Source: JBLHLB01 sp047618505 (GTDB lineage: Bacteria; Planctomycetota; UBA1135; GCA-002686595). Taken from it: a DNA stretch of 31,256 nt. Below, piece after piece: positions 1 to 8,326 of this stretch. Made by a program: the position numbers and the translations under genes. The stretch lies in assembly GCA_047618505.1 (NCBI GenBank), contig JBLHLB010000013.1:1-31256 (forward strand). The letters run 5' to 3'. The notes below the pieces were generated by a model. The model saw only the letters and a list, made by a program, of their open reading frames with translations, did no database searches and was not told where the DNA came from. Each line of letters opens with the position of its first letter. Positions within the stretch are counted from its first letter, which is position 1.

Positions 1-106
1 AAGGCGTCGGGTTCTCCGCGTAGCTGTACCTACACGGGTGGTTCCGACAACGCAGCCAGGCGATTTGTGGGGGCCGAGCGAGGAGTTGCTGTTTTTCAAC
101 GGGCTG
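1..106. other. Short end-of-window stretch, no gene seen
   Basis: This stretch lies downstream of the last gene of the minus-strand ole cluster. I see no convincing coding frame, and only a very short GTTG/CAAC inverted pair around a T-run near 87-100. Whether the operon continues beyond the window edge cannot be told. Confidence 0.4.
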
Positions 107-1060
107 CTAGAGCTGCACGAGCCAACTCGCGCCAAGGATCGCGAGAGCGGCGCCGCCGGCCAGCAACTGCGTGCGGCGATCCTGGGTCAAGTGGATCGGG
201 AGGCGTCCGAGGGGGGCGCCGATGGCGAAACCGGCGAGCAGACCGGTGACGTGGGCACTGACATCGGTGGTTTGGTCGCGGTGTTCCGCGCCGCCCATGC
301 CGAGGTAGGAAAGCAGCAGGAAGGCCACCAGGATGGGGGCGGCGCGGCGGATGCGACGCTGTTGCAGGAGGTGGCGGCGTACCACTTCGCTCCCGGCCAA
401 CACACCGACTGCCGCAAAGACTGCCGTCGAGGCACCGATGGAGCGGTGTTCAGGGTTCTGCACAAAGATGTTGATGACATTGCCGAGGACGCCACCCATG
501 AGAATCGCCAACCACCCGATTCCGCCTCCCAAACCGTAGGCGACCAGGGCACCGAAGAGTGCGCCGTAGGTCATGTTCGAGGCCAGGTGCACGAGGTCCG
601 CGTGGAGCGTCAAGGCAGTAACCGAGCGTAGCCATTCGCCGGATCGCATGAGCAAACCGTCGACGCGACCCGCGCTGCTCCAGTTCGTGTCGAAGGCGTC
701 GCCGCGTTGGAACAGGAAGACGATCAGAATCAGTGCGGCGTAAACAATCGTGGCGTGGATCCAAAGGGCCCCGGCCTTGACAGGAACATCCTTCGGGGGC
801 CAGTCGACGTTCTCGGAGCGATAGAGCATGAGCTCCTGCTGCGCCGCCTCGAAGTGTGTGTTCATCACCACCAGGGAGAAGCCCACGTTCGAAGGACGTA
901 GCTCGTGGGGAATCTCCAGGGCACGCAAAACCAGGGAGAATTCGTGGGCCTGTTTCTGACCGCGGAATTGCCCGAGTAGGACAAGCATGTCGGGATCGAG
1001 ATTCAGGGGAGCGGGCTTGCCCTCGCCATCGGAGCCCGTGCCTGGGGGGGCCGCGCTCAC
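107..1060 (-). CDS. Rhomboid family intramembrane serine protease
   Basis: A 317-residue polytopic membrane protein, probably a rhomboid protease that cleaves substrates within the inner membrane. Visible rhomboid marks are an H153-x4-H158-x3-N162 segment, the serine motif G209-A-S211-T212 (GAST instead of the more usual GASG), and the second catalytic histidine H270 in a segment reading SAHVTGLLAG. Hydrophobic helices cover roughly residues 100-117, 160-200, 208-225, 241-256, 268-285 and 298-315. The first 90 residues form a soluble domain of the kind often found before rhomboid cores in other bacteria. The start is GTG at 1060, overlapping the oleD stop by 4 nt (GTGA), so it is translationally coupled to the ole genes. 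Its substrate is unknown. A protease as the last gene of a hydrocarbon operon is unexpected. Confidence 0.85.
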   Translation of the reverse strand: MSAAPPGTGSDGEGKPAPLNLDPDMLVLLGQFRGQKQAHEFSLVLRALEIPHELRPSNVGFSLVVMNTHFEAAQQELMLYRSENVDWPPKDVPVKAGALWIHATIVYAALILIVFLFQRGDAFDTNWSSAGRVDGLLMRSGEWLRSVTALTLHADLVHLASNMTYGALFGALVAYGLGGGIGWLAILMGGVLGNVINIFVQNPEHRSIGASTAVFAAVGVLAGSEVVRRHLLQQRRIRRAAPILVAFLLLSYLGMGGAEHRDQTTDVSAHVTGLLAGFAIGAPLGRLPIHLTQDRRTQLLAGGAALAILGASWLVQL

Positions 1061-2097
1061 TGCGAAGCACCGTCGCTGACAACGTCCGCCAGACCACGTT
1101 CCGCCCGTAGGGACTCCACTAGGCGCGCAGTTGCGCTGTGCATGTCCACCTGCTCCACGTACCCGATGTCATTTCGCAGGGGCGACAAGTCATAGGAGTG
1201 ACTTGCTGCCAACTGCATGGCGACGAAACGTGTCATGGGCGGCTCGCCGGAGAGGGGCAGGGTGTTCCAAGCTAACTCGCACAGGGCACCGGCGGCGAAG
1301 GCGACACGGCGCGGCATGCGGCGCTTGATCGGCGGCTCTCCGAGGCTCTGCAGTAGTTCGTTGACCCACTCCCACAGATTGACCGGCTCTTCTTGGGCGA
1401 CGAAGTAGGCCTGGCCAGCGCAGGCCGCCTTGACACCCGACTCCAGAGCGTGTGCCGCAGTTATGTGCGCGTGCGCTGCGTTCCCGACAAAGGTCATGCT
1501 GACTTCATTTTCACCGTCGCCCACGATTGCCAAGCGCCCCGCACGGGCACGCTCAAGCAGACGCGGAATCAAGTGAGGATCGCCCGGACCAAAGATCAAA
1601 TGCGGACGCAGAGCGACCGTCGCCAAGCCACCCTTGCCGTTAGCCGCCAGGACTAGGCGCTCACCGGCAGCCTTGCTTTCGGGATAGTGGGCCAACCACT
1701 TCTTGGAGTAGGGCAGGGTATTCCCGGCGCGCTTGTGGTCCTTGCCATCGAAGCAGACGCTCGGAGAACTCGTGTGCACGAAGCGCGTGGCCTTGGCCCG
1801 CAGGGCCGCCTCCAGGGTGTTGCGCGTGCCGATGATATTGGCGTGGTCGTAGTCTTTCTTGCGGCCCCAAATTCCGGCCAAGGCGGCCACGTGAAAGACG
1901 ACATCAGAGCCCTCTGCGGCCACGCTGATCGCACTCAGGTCCGCCAGGTCCCCGCGGATGGTCTCGACGCCCTTCGCGCGCAGGAGCGGATAGTCCCCGC
2001 GGCTGAAGGAGCGAACCTGATAACCCTCGGCTAGCAGTTGATCGACGATGGCTCCTCCGAGGAATCCGCCGCCGCCGGTGACGAGAGCACGCTTCAT
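1057..2097 (-). CDS. oleD: OleD: NADPH-dependent 2-alkyl-3-ketoacid reductase
   Basis: A 346-residue extended short-chain dehydrogenase of the 3-beta-HSD/epimerase type. In the Ole pathway OleD reduces the 2-alkyl-3-keto acid made by OleA to the 2-alkyl-3-hydroxy acid. The N-terminus has the nucleotide-binding glycine motif TGGGGFLGG (7-15). The catalytic pair is Y138-x3-K142 (YPESK), with serines at 110-111 preceding it. Size and motifs fit OleD, and the call rests mainly on lying directly after oleC and oleB with 4-nt overlaps (ATGA at 2094-2097). On sequence alone it could be another NAD(P)-dependent sterol dehydrogenase-like enzyme; the neighbourhood makes OleD much the best reading. Confidence 0.9.
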   Translation of the reverse strand: MKRALVTGGGGFLGGAIVDQLLAEGYQVRSFSRGDYPLLRAKGVETIRGDLADLSAISVAAEGSDVVFHVAALAGIWGRKKDYDHANIIGTRNTLEAALRAKATRFVHTSSPSVCFDGKDHKRAGNTLPYSKKWLAHYPESKAAGERLVLAANGKGGLATVALRPHLIFGPGDPHLIPRLLERARAGRLAIVGDGENEVSMTFVGNAAHAHITAAHALESGVKAACAGQAYFVAQEEPVNLWEWVNELLQSLGEPPIKRRMPRRVAFAAGALCELAWNTLPLSGEPPMTRFVAMQLAASHSYDLSPLRNDIGYVEQVDMHSATARLVESLRAERGLADVVSDGASQ

Positions 2098-3791
2098 TGG
2101 ACCTTGGCCTCCGCCCAGCGCTTGAGCTCCAAGCGATGGATTTTGGCGTTGTGGCGCACGTCAACCGGGAAGGACTTGTGTGTTAGGTAGCCCTCGATGG
2201 GGGCAGCGGAGGGGCAGCGTGCGGCCTGGGCGCGGGCAGCCTGCAGCGCACTCGAACGCGATACTCCTGGTGCCGCCTCGAGGATGAGAAAGGGGCGTTC
2301 CTCTCCGCGCGCTCCGATCCCGACCAGGGCGACGCGTTGCAGTTCCTCGACGGTGTGAAACAAATTCTCGATGGGGACGGGCATAAGAAGACCTGCGCGC
2401 GTCTCGAGACGATGGGACCTGCGACCTTGAAACCACAGCAAGTTCTCCGCGTCTAGGATCCCAATGTCGCCCATGCGATGCCAGAAGCCGCCATCTGCAT
2501 CGGCGATCTTGGCGAGCCTTGTGGCGAGCTCCGCATCCGCGTAGGCACGCGTTGCGACGGGGCCACGCACGCAAATCTCCCCAGGCTGTCCCTGGGCGAC
2601 GGGCGAGGCTTCCCCCATGGAAGCGATGCTAGCGTCGGTGATGGCGATCAAGCGCAGCTCGATTCCCGGTGCCGGGCGACCGACGCAAGTGCCCGCGCCC
2701 GAGGCCGCGCGTTCCGCGAGGGGACCGCTCAATTCGGTGCCGGATATGTGCGCAACGGGCAGGGCCTCGGTCGCGCCATAGGGCGTATAGACTTCGCCTC
2801 CGACGGGGAGCAGATCCCGCAGGTCGGCGATCATCTTCGGTGCCACGGGGGCGCCAGCTATGGTTACGCGCTTGAGCTTTGAGAAGCGAAAACCGCGCTC
2901 CTTGGCCCAGGGCACGAAACGCCGCCAGACGGCGGGGGAGGCGAAGGTGAAGGTCGCGCCTTCCTCTTCGATGGCGCGTGCGACCTCGGCCGGCTCGGCC
3001 TTGGCCATGCGTGTGGGATCTAGTCGCGGGAACACGCTCGTCATTCCCAGGGCATTGTCGAAGAGGGCGAAGAGTGGGAAGCAGGCCACGTCTACTTCAC
3101 CTGGTTCGAGCCCGTACATCTTGGCCAGGGCATGCAGCTGCGCCGCGAAATTCCCGTGGGTGTACTCGACGCCCTTGGGCGGACCGGTGCTGCCAGAGGT
3201 GAAGAGGATTGCGGCCAGGTCGTCGGGTCCGGGTCCTGTGGTCTCGGCTGTGCCTAGGGCGCTTCCGTCTTGGCCGACCTCAAGCTTCGCCAGGGTCGTG
3301 CCACCCCATCCGGCGCGGCGGCCGACGGTGACGTTCAATTCCAGGGAGCGGAAAGAGCGCGGAAAGAGAATGCGCGCGGCCTGGGCGCGGGGGACGCCGA
3401 TCAAGGCGCGCGGTGCGCTGCGCTCGATGCAGGAGAGTAGATTGCGCCGTCCCATTCCGGGGTCGATCAGGACAGGGATCGCCCCAAGGCGGAAGAGTGC
3501 GTGGACGACGGCGACCATCTGCACGCTGGCGTTGACGAAGAGCGAGCAGCGGTCGCCGGGGCGTAGCCCGAGTCTTAGCAGCCCGCGCGCGATGCGATTT
3601 GTGCGTGCGTCCAGTTCCCGGAAGGTCGTGCGCTCGCCGTTTGTGTCAACGACGGCGATGCGATCGGGGGCGTCTTTGGCTTGCTTCGCCAGCAGTGTAG
3701 ACACACCGTCTCGACCCTCGAGTTGACCAAGGCTTGGGCCCCTGAGGGTGACCCAGGCTGGCCTGGGGCTATCGCTTACGCTGGAACTCAC
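2094..3791 (-). CDS. oleC: OleC: beta-lactone synthetase (AMP-ligase superfamily)
   Basis: A 565-residue ANL-superfamily adenylate-forming enzyme. In the Ole pathway it uses ATP to convert the 2-alkyl-3-hydroxy acid into a beta-lactone. The phosphate loop TSGSTGPPKG is at 198-207, a PYGATEALP motif of the A5 region follows, and an MGDIG motif (A7) and the C-terminal lysine K550 in an NAKIHR segment are present. The PYGATEALP variant is typical of OleC rather than of ordinary fatty acyl-CoA ligases. The chosen start is GTG at 3791, which gives a GTGA overlap with the end of oleB; the stop overlaps the oleD ATG. Confidence is high because oleB, oleC and oleD are contiguous here. Confidence 0.92.
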   Translation of the reverse strand: MSSSVSDSPRPAWVTLRGPSLGQLEGRDGVSTLLAKQAKDAPDRIAVVDTNGERTTFRELDARTNRIARGLLRLGLRPGDRCSLFVNASVQMVAVVHALFRLGAIPVLIDPGMGRRNLLSCIERSAPRALIGVPRAQAARILFPRSFRSLELNVTVGRRAGWGGTTLAKLEVGQDGSALGTAETTGPGPDDLAAILFTSGSTGPPKGVEYTHGNFAAQLHALAKMYGLEPGEVDVACFPLFALFDNALGMTSVFPRLDPTRMAKAEPAEVARAIEEEGATFTFASPAVWRRFVPWAKERGFRFSKLKRVTIAGAPVAPKMIADLRDLLPVGGEVYTPYGATEALPVAHISGTELSGPLAERAASGAGTCVGRPAPGIELRLIAITDASIASMGEASPVAQGQPGEICVRGPVATRAYADAELATRLAKIADADGGFWHRMGDIGILDAENLLWFQGRRSHRLETRAGLLMPVPIENLFHTVEELQRVALVGIGARGEERPFLILEAAPGVSRSSALQAARAQAARCPSAAPIEGYLTHKSFPVDVRHNAKIHRLELKRWAEAKVQ

Positions 3792-4747
3792 GGCCGCGAG
3801 CCTGCGACGTCGTCGTTGGTCTCGCTCAGGAATGTGCGCAACTTACCCAAGAGATCTTGGCCCACGTCCTCGATCAAGTAGTGCCCAGCATCGGGATAGC
3901 TGTGCACGCGCGCCTCGGGAAAGCGGCGCTGCCACTCCGCGCGGAAGCTTGGGGAGAAGCACCAGTCCTGCTCGCCCCAGAAGATCGCCATGGGGCGATC
4001 GGTGAAGCTCGCCAGGGCCTCGTCTGTTGCCACCAACTCGTCCCAGGAACGGTGCCCGGGTTTGATGGGGATGTCCTCCACGAACTCATGGGTCGCGATG
4101 CGTGTGTCCCAGGAATCGTAGGGCAGGAGGAAGCCGCGCTTGATCGCCTTCGAAAGCGGCCGCACGGTTGTCATTACGGTGGCGGCCTTGGCGAATGCGT
4201 TCAGGCCACGCACGGCCAGCTTGCCCAGGAGCGGCGTGCGGCAGACCGCGATGCGCAATGGGATCTTTGGTGCGCGGAAGGCGGCGGTATTCATGACCAC
4301 TACACGCGCGATCCGTTCCGGCGCACGGCGCGCCATTGCAAAACCGATAGCGCCACCCCAATCGTGGACGACTAAGGTCACGTTGCAGAGGTCGAGCTGT
4401 TCCACTAGACGCAGGACATTCTCCGCGTGGTCCGCCAGGCGATAACTCCAGTCCTGGGGCTTGTCGGATAGACCGCAGCCGATGTGGTCGGGGGCGATGC
4501 AGCGGTATTCGCCAGAGAGACCTCCCACGAGCTCACGCCAGAAGAAGGACCAGGTCGGGTTGCCGTGCAGGAACAAGAGCGGCGTGCCGTCGCGCGGTCC
4601 TTCGTCCAAGTAATGCTGGTGCAATTCACCTTGGCGGATGAACTGCGATCGGAAGGGGTAGAGTTCACGGATCGGCGCGAGCTTGGTCTGGGCTGCTTCG
4701 AGCGCGTCATCTATGGACGGGGTCGCCGCGGTCATCGTCGTACTCAT
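3788..4747 (-). CDS. oleB: OleB: beta-lactone decarboxylase (alpha/beta hydrolase)
   Basis: A 319-residue alpha/beta hydrolase of the haloalkane dehalogenase-like group. OleB opens and decarboxylates the OleC beta-lactone to give the cis-olefin. The HGNPTW motif is at 61-66, the nucleophile is D129 in VVHDWGG, an acidic residue follows in the FWGEQDW segment, and the general base is the His of the AGHYLIED segment near the C-terminus. An Asp nucleophile, not Ser, is the hallmark of this branch. The ATG at 4747 overlaps the upstream stop by 4 nt (ATGA). The frame is open further upstream, but that stretch lies inside the preceding gene and was left out. The enzyme is probably part of a cytoplasmic OleBCD assembly as known in other bacteria. 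Confidence 0.9.
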   Translation of the reverse strand: MSTTMTAATPSIDDALEAAQTKLAPIRELYPFRSQFIRQGELHQHYLDEGPRDGTPLLFLHGNPTWSFFWRELVGGLSGEYRCIAPDHIGCGLSDKPQDWSYRLADHAENVLRLVEQLDLCNVTLVVHDWGGAIGFAMARRAPERIARVVVMNTAAFRAPKIPLRIAVCRTPLLGKLAVRGLNAFAKAATVMTTVRPLSKAIKRGFLLPYDSWDTRIATHEFVEDIPIKPGHRSWDELVATDEALASFTDRPMAIFWGEQDWCFSPSFRAEWQRRFPEARVHSYPDAGHYLIEDVGQDLLGKLRTFLSETNDDVAGSRP

Positions 4748-5409
4748 GCGGATGCACCTCGATGGGGATCGAGGTCCGCCTGGGAATGTTCGCCGATCAA
4801 GTTCAGGGGCGTGATCTCGGGCAGCTGATCCAGGGGAGCTGCCACCGCCAGCGAAAGCACGTGATCGCCGCAGGGGGATGACCACACGGGGATTGTTTGC
4901 AGGCCAACGCGCACCACATGCCAGGGCGCGGGTAGCAGGACGGATGTGGAGTCGAGCTTCGTATCGGGCAGGCCGCTAACGCCGAGTCCGAGGAGTTTCA
5001 GGGCCGCCTCAAAGGCAGTCCAAAGGATTAAGGCCGCCGTTCCATCGCCACCCATGCGCTTCAATCCGGCGGGGTCGCGTTCCTGCAGGTAAGCCAGGAG
5101 GGTCTCTCGCCGCGGTCGATCGAATGGTTCCACATCGATTCCCACGGCGCAGTCGCTTACCACGGCAGCGACGAGTCCCTCTGCGTTCGTCAGAGACCAA
5201 CTCCAATCGCCCTCGGGTGTCGGGGCGCCATCCTCATCGCGGGAAAAGTGAAGGTCCGGCGCGCTGGCGACACGCGCAGCCTGGATGAGGGCGGCATTTC
5301 CTACCTGGCGAAACGCGTCAACCCGCTCGCGCCGGGGCAGCTGGCGGGATAGGGCTGCTAGAACCGGCCTAATGGTGGTGAACTTCGTAGTTTCTTCCGT
5401 CGCTTGCAT
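4744..5409 (-). CDS. 4'-phosphopantetheinyl transferase (Sfp-like)
   Basis: A 221-residue protein with the Sfp-type core: an SWSLTNAEG segment (70-78), G90-I-D92-V-E94 and WTAFEAALK (130-138). D92, E94 and E134 are the expected metal ligands, and K138 the conserved lysine. The enzyme transfers the 4'-phosphopantetheine arm of CoA to a carrier protein; the obvious local substrate is the ACP at 9784-10059 (Ser40). One oddity is that the histidine normally found in the first motif (SxSH) is replaced by N75. The start is the ATG at 5409, which shares one base with the preceding TGA (TGATG). Reading it as an inactive homologue is possible but less likely given the intact metal-binding motifs. Confidence 0.85.
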   Translation of the reverse strand: MQATEETTKFTTIRPVLAALSRQLPRRERVDAFRQVGNAALIQAARVASAPDLHFSRDEDGAPTPEGDWSWSLTNAEGLVAAVVSDCAVGIDVEPFDRPRRETLLAYLQERDPAGLKRMGGDGTAALILWTAFEAALKLLGLGVSGLPDTKLDSTSVLLPAPWHVVRVGLQTIPVWSSPCGDHVLSLAVAAPLDQLPEITPLNLIGEHSQADLDPHRGASA

Positions 5410-6260
5410 CAGGCTGTGGGTTCCTCGATGCGAGTGACGCGCTCGACGATCGTGCGGTCGAAGTAGTTGACTTCCATACCCGCGTCGACGACTACACCCT
5501 GGGCATTGATACCCGCAGAGCGCGGTGAAAGAAGGAAAAGAGCGCTGTCAGCCACCTCGGTTGTGGCAAGGCCTTGCTTGCGAAGAGTTGCTTCCTCCGC
5601 GTGCAGCCAACTGTCAACGTAACCGGGGATGCCGGCCGAGGACGACGTCTTCAGTAGCCCCGCGCGCACGGCGTTGAAGCGCACCCGTGAGAAGGCGCTG
5701 AAGCTCTTGGCCAGGAAAACGACTGAGGAATCGAGCGCTGCCTTGATGGGCGCCATGTAGCCGTAATTCTCCGCCGCCATGCGTGTGCTAGAAATTGAAA
5801 TCGTGACAACGCTGGCATCGGGCGCGAGGACCTCGCGGCAAGCCTCTGATAGAGAGACCAGGGAGAATGCGGAGATGTCGAGGGCCTGGAGGAAGTCGGC
5901 CTTGTTGGTTTGGTGGAAGGGCTTCCAGCCTTCGCTGTAGCTGGCGAAGGCGATGGAGTGGACGAGGCCGGCGAGCTGAACGCCGCTCTCCTTGAGTGCA
6001 ACGCCGAGGGCCTTCACTTCCGCCTCCAGGGTGACGTCGCAAACGTAGATCGTGCCTTGCAGTTTGGATTCCAACTCCGTGCGCCGGGCTTCCGTGTGAA
6101 CGACCCAGATCACATCCGCGCCGGCGGCTTCGAGGCGCTTGCCCACATGCCAGCCAACGCTGCGCTTGTTGGCGACGCCGGCGACAAGCACCGTCTTGCC
6201 CGTGAGTTGAAGCCAGTGCTCTTCAGCGTTCCCCGAGGTGCTCTTGGATGTGCTGCTCAC
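5409..6260 (-). CDS. FabI-like enoyl-ACP reductase / SDR
   Basis: A 283-residue short-chain dehydrogenase resembling enoyl-ACP reductase FabI. Supporting marks are the cofactor loop GVANKRSVGW (28-37), the strand-end motif HSIAFAS (101-107), and the catalytic spacing Y166-x6-K173, which is the FabI pattern and differs from the Y-x3-K of ketoreductases. A C-terminal segment with GVVVDAGMEV also fits. It probably reduces a carbon-carbon double bond in an ACP-bound acyl chain using NAD(P)H. The start is GTG at 6260, overlapping the dehydratase stop as GTGA; the longer frame to 6362 would run into that gene. No FabG-type ketoreductase is in the cluster, so a ketoreductase role cannot be excluded. 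Confidence 0.8.
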   Translation of the reverse strand: MSSTSKSTSGNAEEHWLQLTGKTVLVAGVANKRSVGWHVGKRLEAAGADVIWVVHTEARRTELESKLQGTIYVCDVTLEAEVKALGVALKESGVQLAGLVHSIAFASYSEGWKPFHQTNKADFLQALDISAFSLVSLSEACREVLAPDASVVTISISSTRMAAENYGYMAPIKAALDSSVVFLAKSFSAFSRVRFNAVRAGLLKTSSSAGIPGYVDSWLHAEEATLRKQGLATTEVADSALFLLSPRSAGINAQGVVVDAGMEVNYFDRTIVERVTRIEEPTA

Positions 6261-6772
6261 GCGCCCCCCGTGGCCCGCGCCAGGGCCTCGGATGCGCTTA
6301 GGACACAGCGCAGTTTGACGACGGTCTTCGAGCCGCACTTGACGACGGCGGACATGTACCATGCTGGGCCGAGCCGTTCGTCGACCTTGACCTCGGTCGT
6401 GAGGGCGTCGCCGGGGATGACCATATTGCGGAAGCGCGCCTGCTCGATCTTTGTGAGTACAGGGATGCCGTCAGCGCTACTGAAGCCTTTGATGTTGCGC
6501 GAAATCAATACCGCGCAGGCCTGGAAGACGTGCTCGGATACCAGCACACCAGGGACAACTGGACTTCCGGGGAAGTGTCCCCTGACCCAATCCGCGTCCA
6601 CAGGCGTGCGCCAGATCGCGCACAGGGAATTCTCGTCCGCCTCGACGACCGCGTCGAGGAAGAGGAACGGATCGCGGTGGGGAATCGCTGCTTCGATCGC
6701 GGCACGATTCATCAGGACGCCGGATAGGGTTTCCTCGTTCGATACGCTCTTTGTTGCGTCTTGATCCTTCAT
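6257..6772 (-). CDS. FabZ-like 3-hydroxyacyl-ACP dehydratase
   Basis: A 171-residue hotdog-fold dehydratase. The signature IPHRDPFLFLD is at 30-40, and the catalytic segment HFPGSPVVPGVLVSE at 66-80 supplies His66 and Glu80. FabZ proteins are usually about 150 residues; the extra length is an N-terminal tail of about 20 residues and a short C-terminal tail. It removes water from a 3-hydroxyacyl-ACP to make a 2-enoyl-ACP. The ATG at 6772 is preceded on the minus strand by a purine-rich GAGAGGAG ribosome-binding site and overlaps the upstream stop by 4 nt. In this cluster it could create the double bonds retained in a polyene chain, as an isomerising or non-reduced dehydratase step. Confidence 0.85.
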   Translation of the reverse strand: MKDQDATKSVSNEETLSGVLMNRAAIEAAIPHRDPFLFLDAVVEADENSLCAIWRTPVDADWVRGHFPGSPVVPGVLVSEHVFQACAVLISRNIKGFSSADGIPVLTKIEQARFRNMVIPGDALTTEVKVDERLGPAWYMSAVVKCGSKTVVKLRCVLSASEALARATGGA

Positions 6773-8289
6773 GATTCTCCTCTCCGTTGTCCTATGGGCT
6801 GCGCGCCCTGGAGGTTGGACTTGAACTTGTGCAAAAGAGCGTCAGCCTTGTTGGCCACTATGGCTCCGTAATTGGCGGCGCCGAGCCAGCCGGACATGAT
6901 GATCCCAACGCTGCCGGTGTGGAACAGACCGCGGACCTGTTCGGGCAGGTCGAAGCTAACCTGGAGGCCTTCGAATTTAGTGCCAAAGGAACTGCCGGCG
7001 GGCGCCTGGGTATAGAACCCGAAAGTGCGCGGCGTTGCGGCCTCGCTGTGGTTGATCTTCGCGACGGTTCCGGGGACGTAGCGTTCCAGCGCTTCCAGGG
7101 AATCGGCAACCAAGCGCGCCTTATTCTGCTCGTACTCCTCGGTCGCTAGGTCCTTCCAGTCTTCCCAACGCGAGTTCATCGAAGCTACGATCGCATAGCG
7201 ATCCGAGCCGGGACGTTGATCAGGATAGTAGAACGAAAAAGTGCGACTCTCGCCGTGCATGTCTGACACGCTGGGGGAGTCAAAGGTCGGCCTCGTCGAA
7301 GTGAACAGGAGATCTGTAACGAAGGGCAGTGTCGCGCCCCGCTCAAGCCCCATGTAAACCTGGGTGCTGGAATTGTTCAGCCTGACTGCGCGGTTGGCGG
7401 CCACGTAGCTGTCGGAGAAGTGCTCTTCCCCGACGAGATGCTCGACGGTGGTTTTGACGCTGGCGTTCGAGACGACGATAGGGGCCTCGATGAAGCGTCC
7501 TGCGGCCTCAACACCTCGAGTCTCTCCGTCCTCTACGACGATGCGATCGACCTGCACATTCGGGAAGACATCTATCTTGTTCTCCTGCAGGACACGCTTC
7601 ATCGCTTTGATCAGGGAGTCCGTGCCACCACTGAAGGTGTAGACCCCCTTGCTCATGAAGTTCGAGAAGACGATGCCGTAGCTGATGGCTGGATCCTGCA
7701 GGGTCGAGCCGTTGGCGTAGGTGATCGGTTCCATCAACAGCCGGTGGACATCATTGCGATCGGGGAAGAAACGCTGGAAGAGATCCTCCGTCGTTTCTCC
7801 CGAGTCGTCGAAAAAGTCCATGCGCCGGATGTGGGCGTAGAAGGCTTCGACCCTCGTGCGCTTGAGCCCGAAGACCTCTACCAATTTGTCCGTGAAGTCC
7901 TCGCGTGTGAAGACTGTTTCCAGCTGGAACTGCGGGTTGTCGAAGCGCACAGAGCGCAGGGGAACGATGCGATCGGCGATCTCCCTGCCCCAGTACTTAC
8001 GACAGGTCTTCTTCATCCCAACGGGGAAGCCGTGCAGGGAAACGTCGAAGAGGTGACCGCCCTTGCGCTTGAACCAGGTGGCCAGGCCACCGAGGTTGTA
8101 GTGCTGTTCCAACAGGCACACGCGGTGTCCTTGGCGACCGAGGATATTGGCGGCCGTCATGCCACCCAGTCCCGAGCCGATCACGATTACGTCATAGCGC
8201 GACTGCGAACCCTCGAGGGGATTGAAGTTCAGGGGACGCTTGCCATCACGGGAACCCCGGAAGTAGCGCGTTCTACTTGAATCCTTCAT
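6769..8289 (-). CDS. CrtI/CrtISO-like FAD-dependent oxidoreductase (second copy)
   Basis: A 506-residue flavoprotein of the phytoene desaturase / carotenoid isomerase superfamily. After a polar N-terminal stretch of about 30 residues comes the Rossmann motif VIGSGLGGMTAANILG and the downstream acidic end LLEQH, then an NLGGLATWF segment. Near the C-terminus a GLFHTGSVGIIMSGW segment corresponds to the second FAD-contact region. I chose the ATG at 8289 because the longer frame to 8436 overlaps the preceding gene, and AGGA lies at good spacing upstream. Such enzymes desaturate, isomerise or saturate conjugated lipid chains; the substrate here is unknown but is probably an acyl-ACP or acyl derivative made by the neighbours. 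No carotenoid genes (CrtB, CrtE) are present. Confidence 0.8.
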   Translation of the reverse strand: MKDSSRTRYFRGSRDGKRPLNFNPLEGSQSRYDVIVIGSGLGGMTAANILGRQGHRVCLLEQHYNLGGLATWFKRKGGHLFDVSLHGFPVGMKKTCRKYWGREIADRIVPLRSVRFDNPQFQLETVFTREDFTDKLVEVFGLKRTRVEAFYAHIRRMDFFDDSGETTEDLFQRFFPDRNDVHRLLMEPITYANGSTLQDPAISYGIVFSNFMSKGVYTFSGGTDSLIKAMKRVLQENKIDVFPNVQVDRIVVEDGETRGVEAAGRFIEAPIVVSNASVKTTVEHLVGEEHFSDSYVAANRAVRLNNSSTQVYMGLERGATLPFVTDLLFTSTRPTFDSPSVSDMHGESRTFSFYYPDQRPGSDRYAIVASMNSRWEDWKDLATEEYEQNKARLVADSLEALERYVPGTVAKINHSEAATPRTFGFYTQAPAGSSFGTKFEGLQVSFDLPEQVRGLFHTGSVGIIMSGWLGAANYGAIVANKADALLHKFKSNLQGAQPIGQRRGES

Positions 8290-8326
8290 TGGATGTCCTG
8301 GGGGGTTATTGGGGCGAGAGGGGGGA

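Noticed and set aside
38..631. Plus-strand open frame opposite the rhomboid gene
   Set aside because: It lies antisense to a well-supported rhomboid CDS; its composition is typical of a GC-rich shadow frame.
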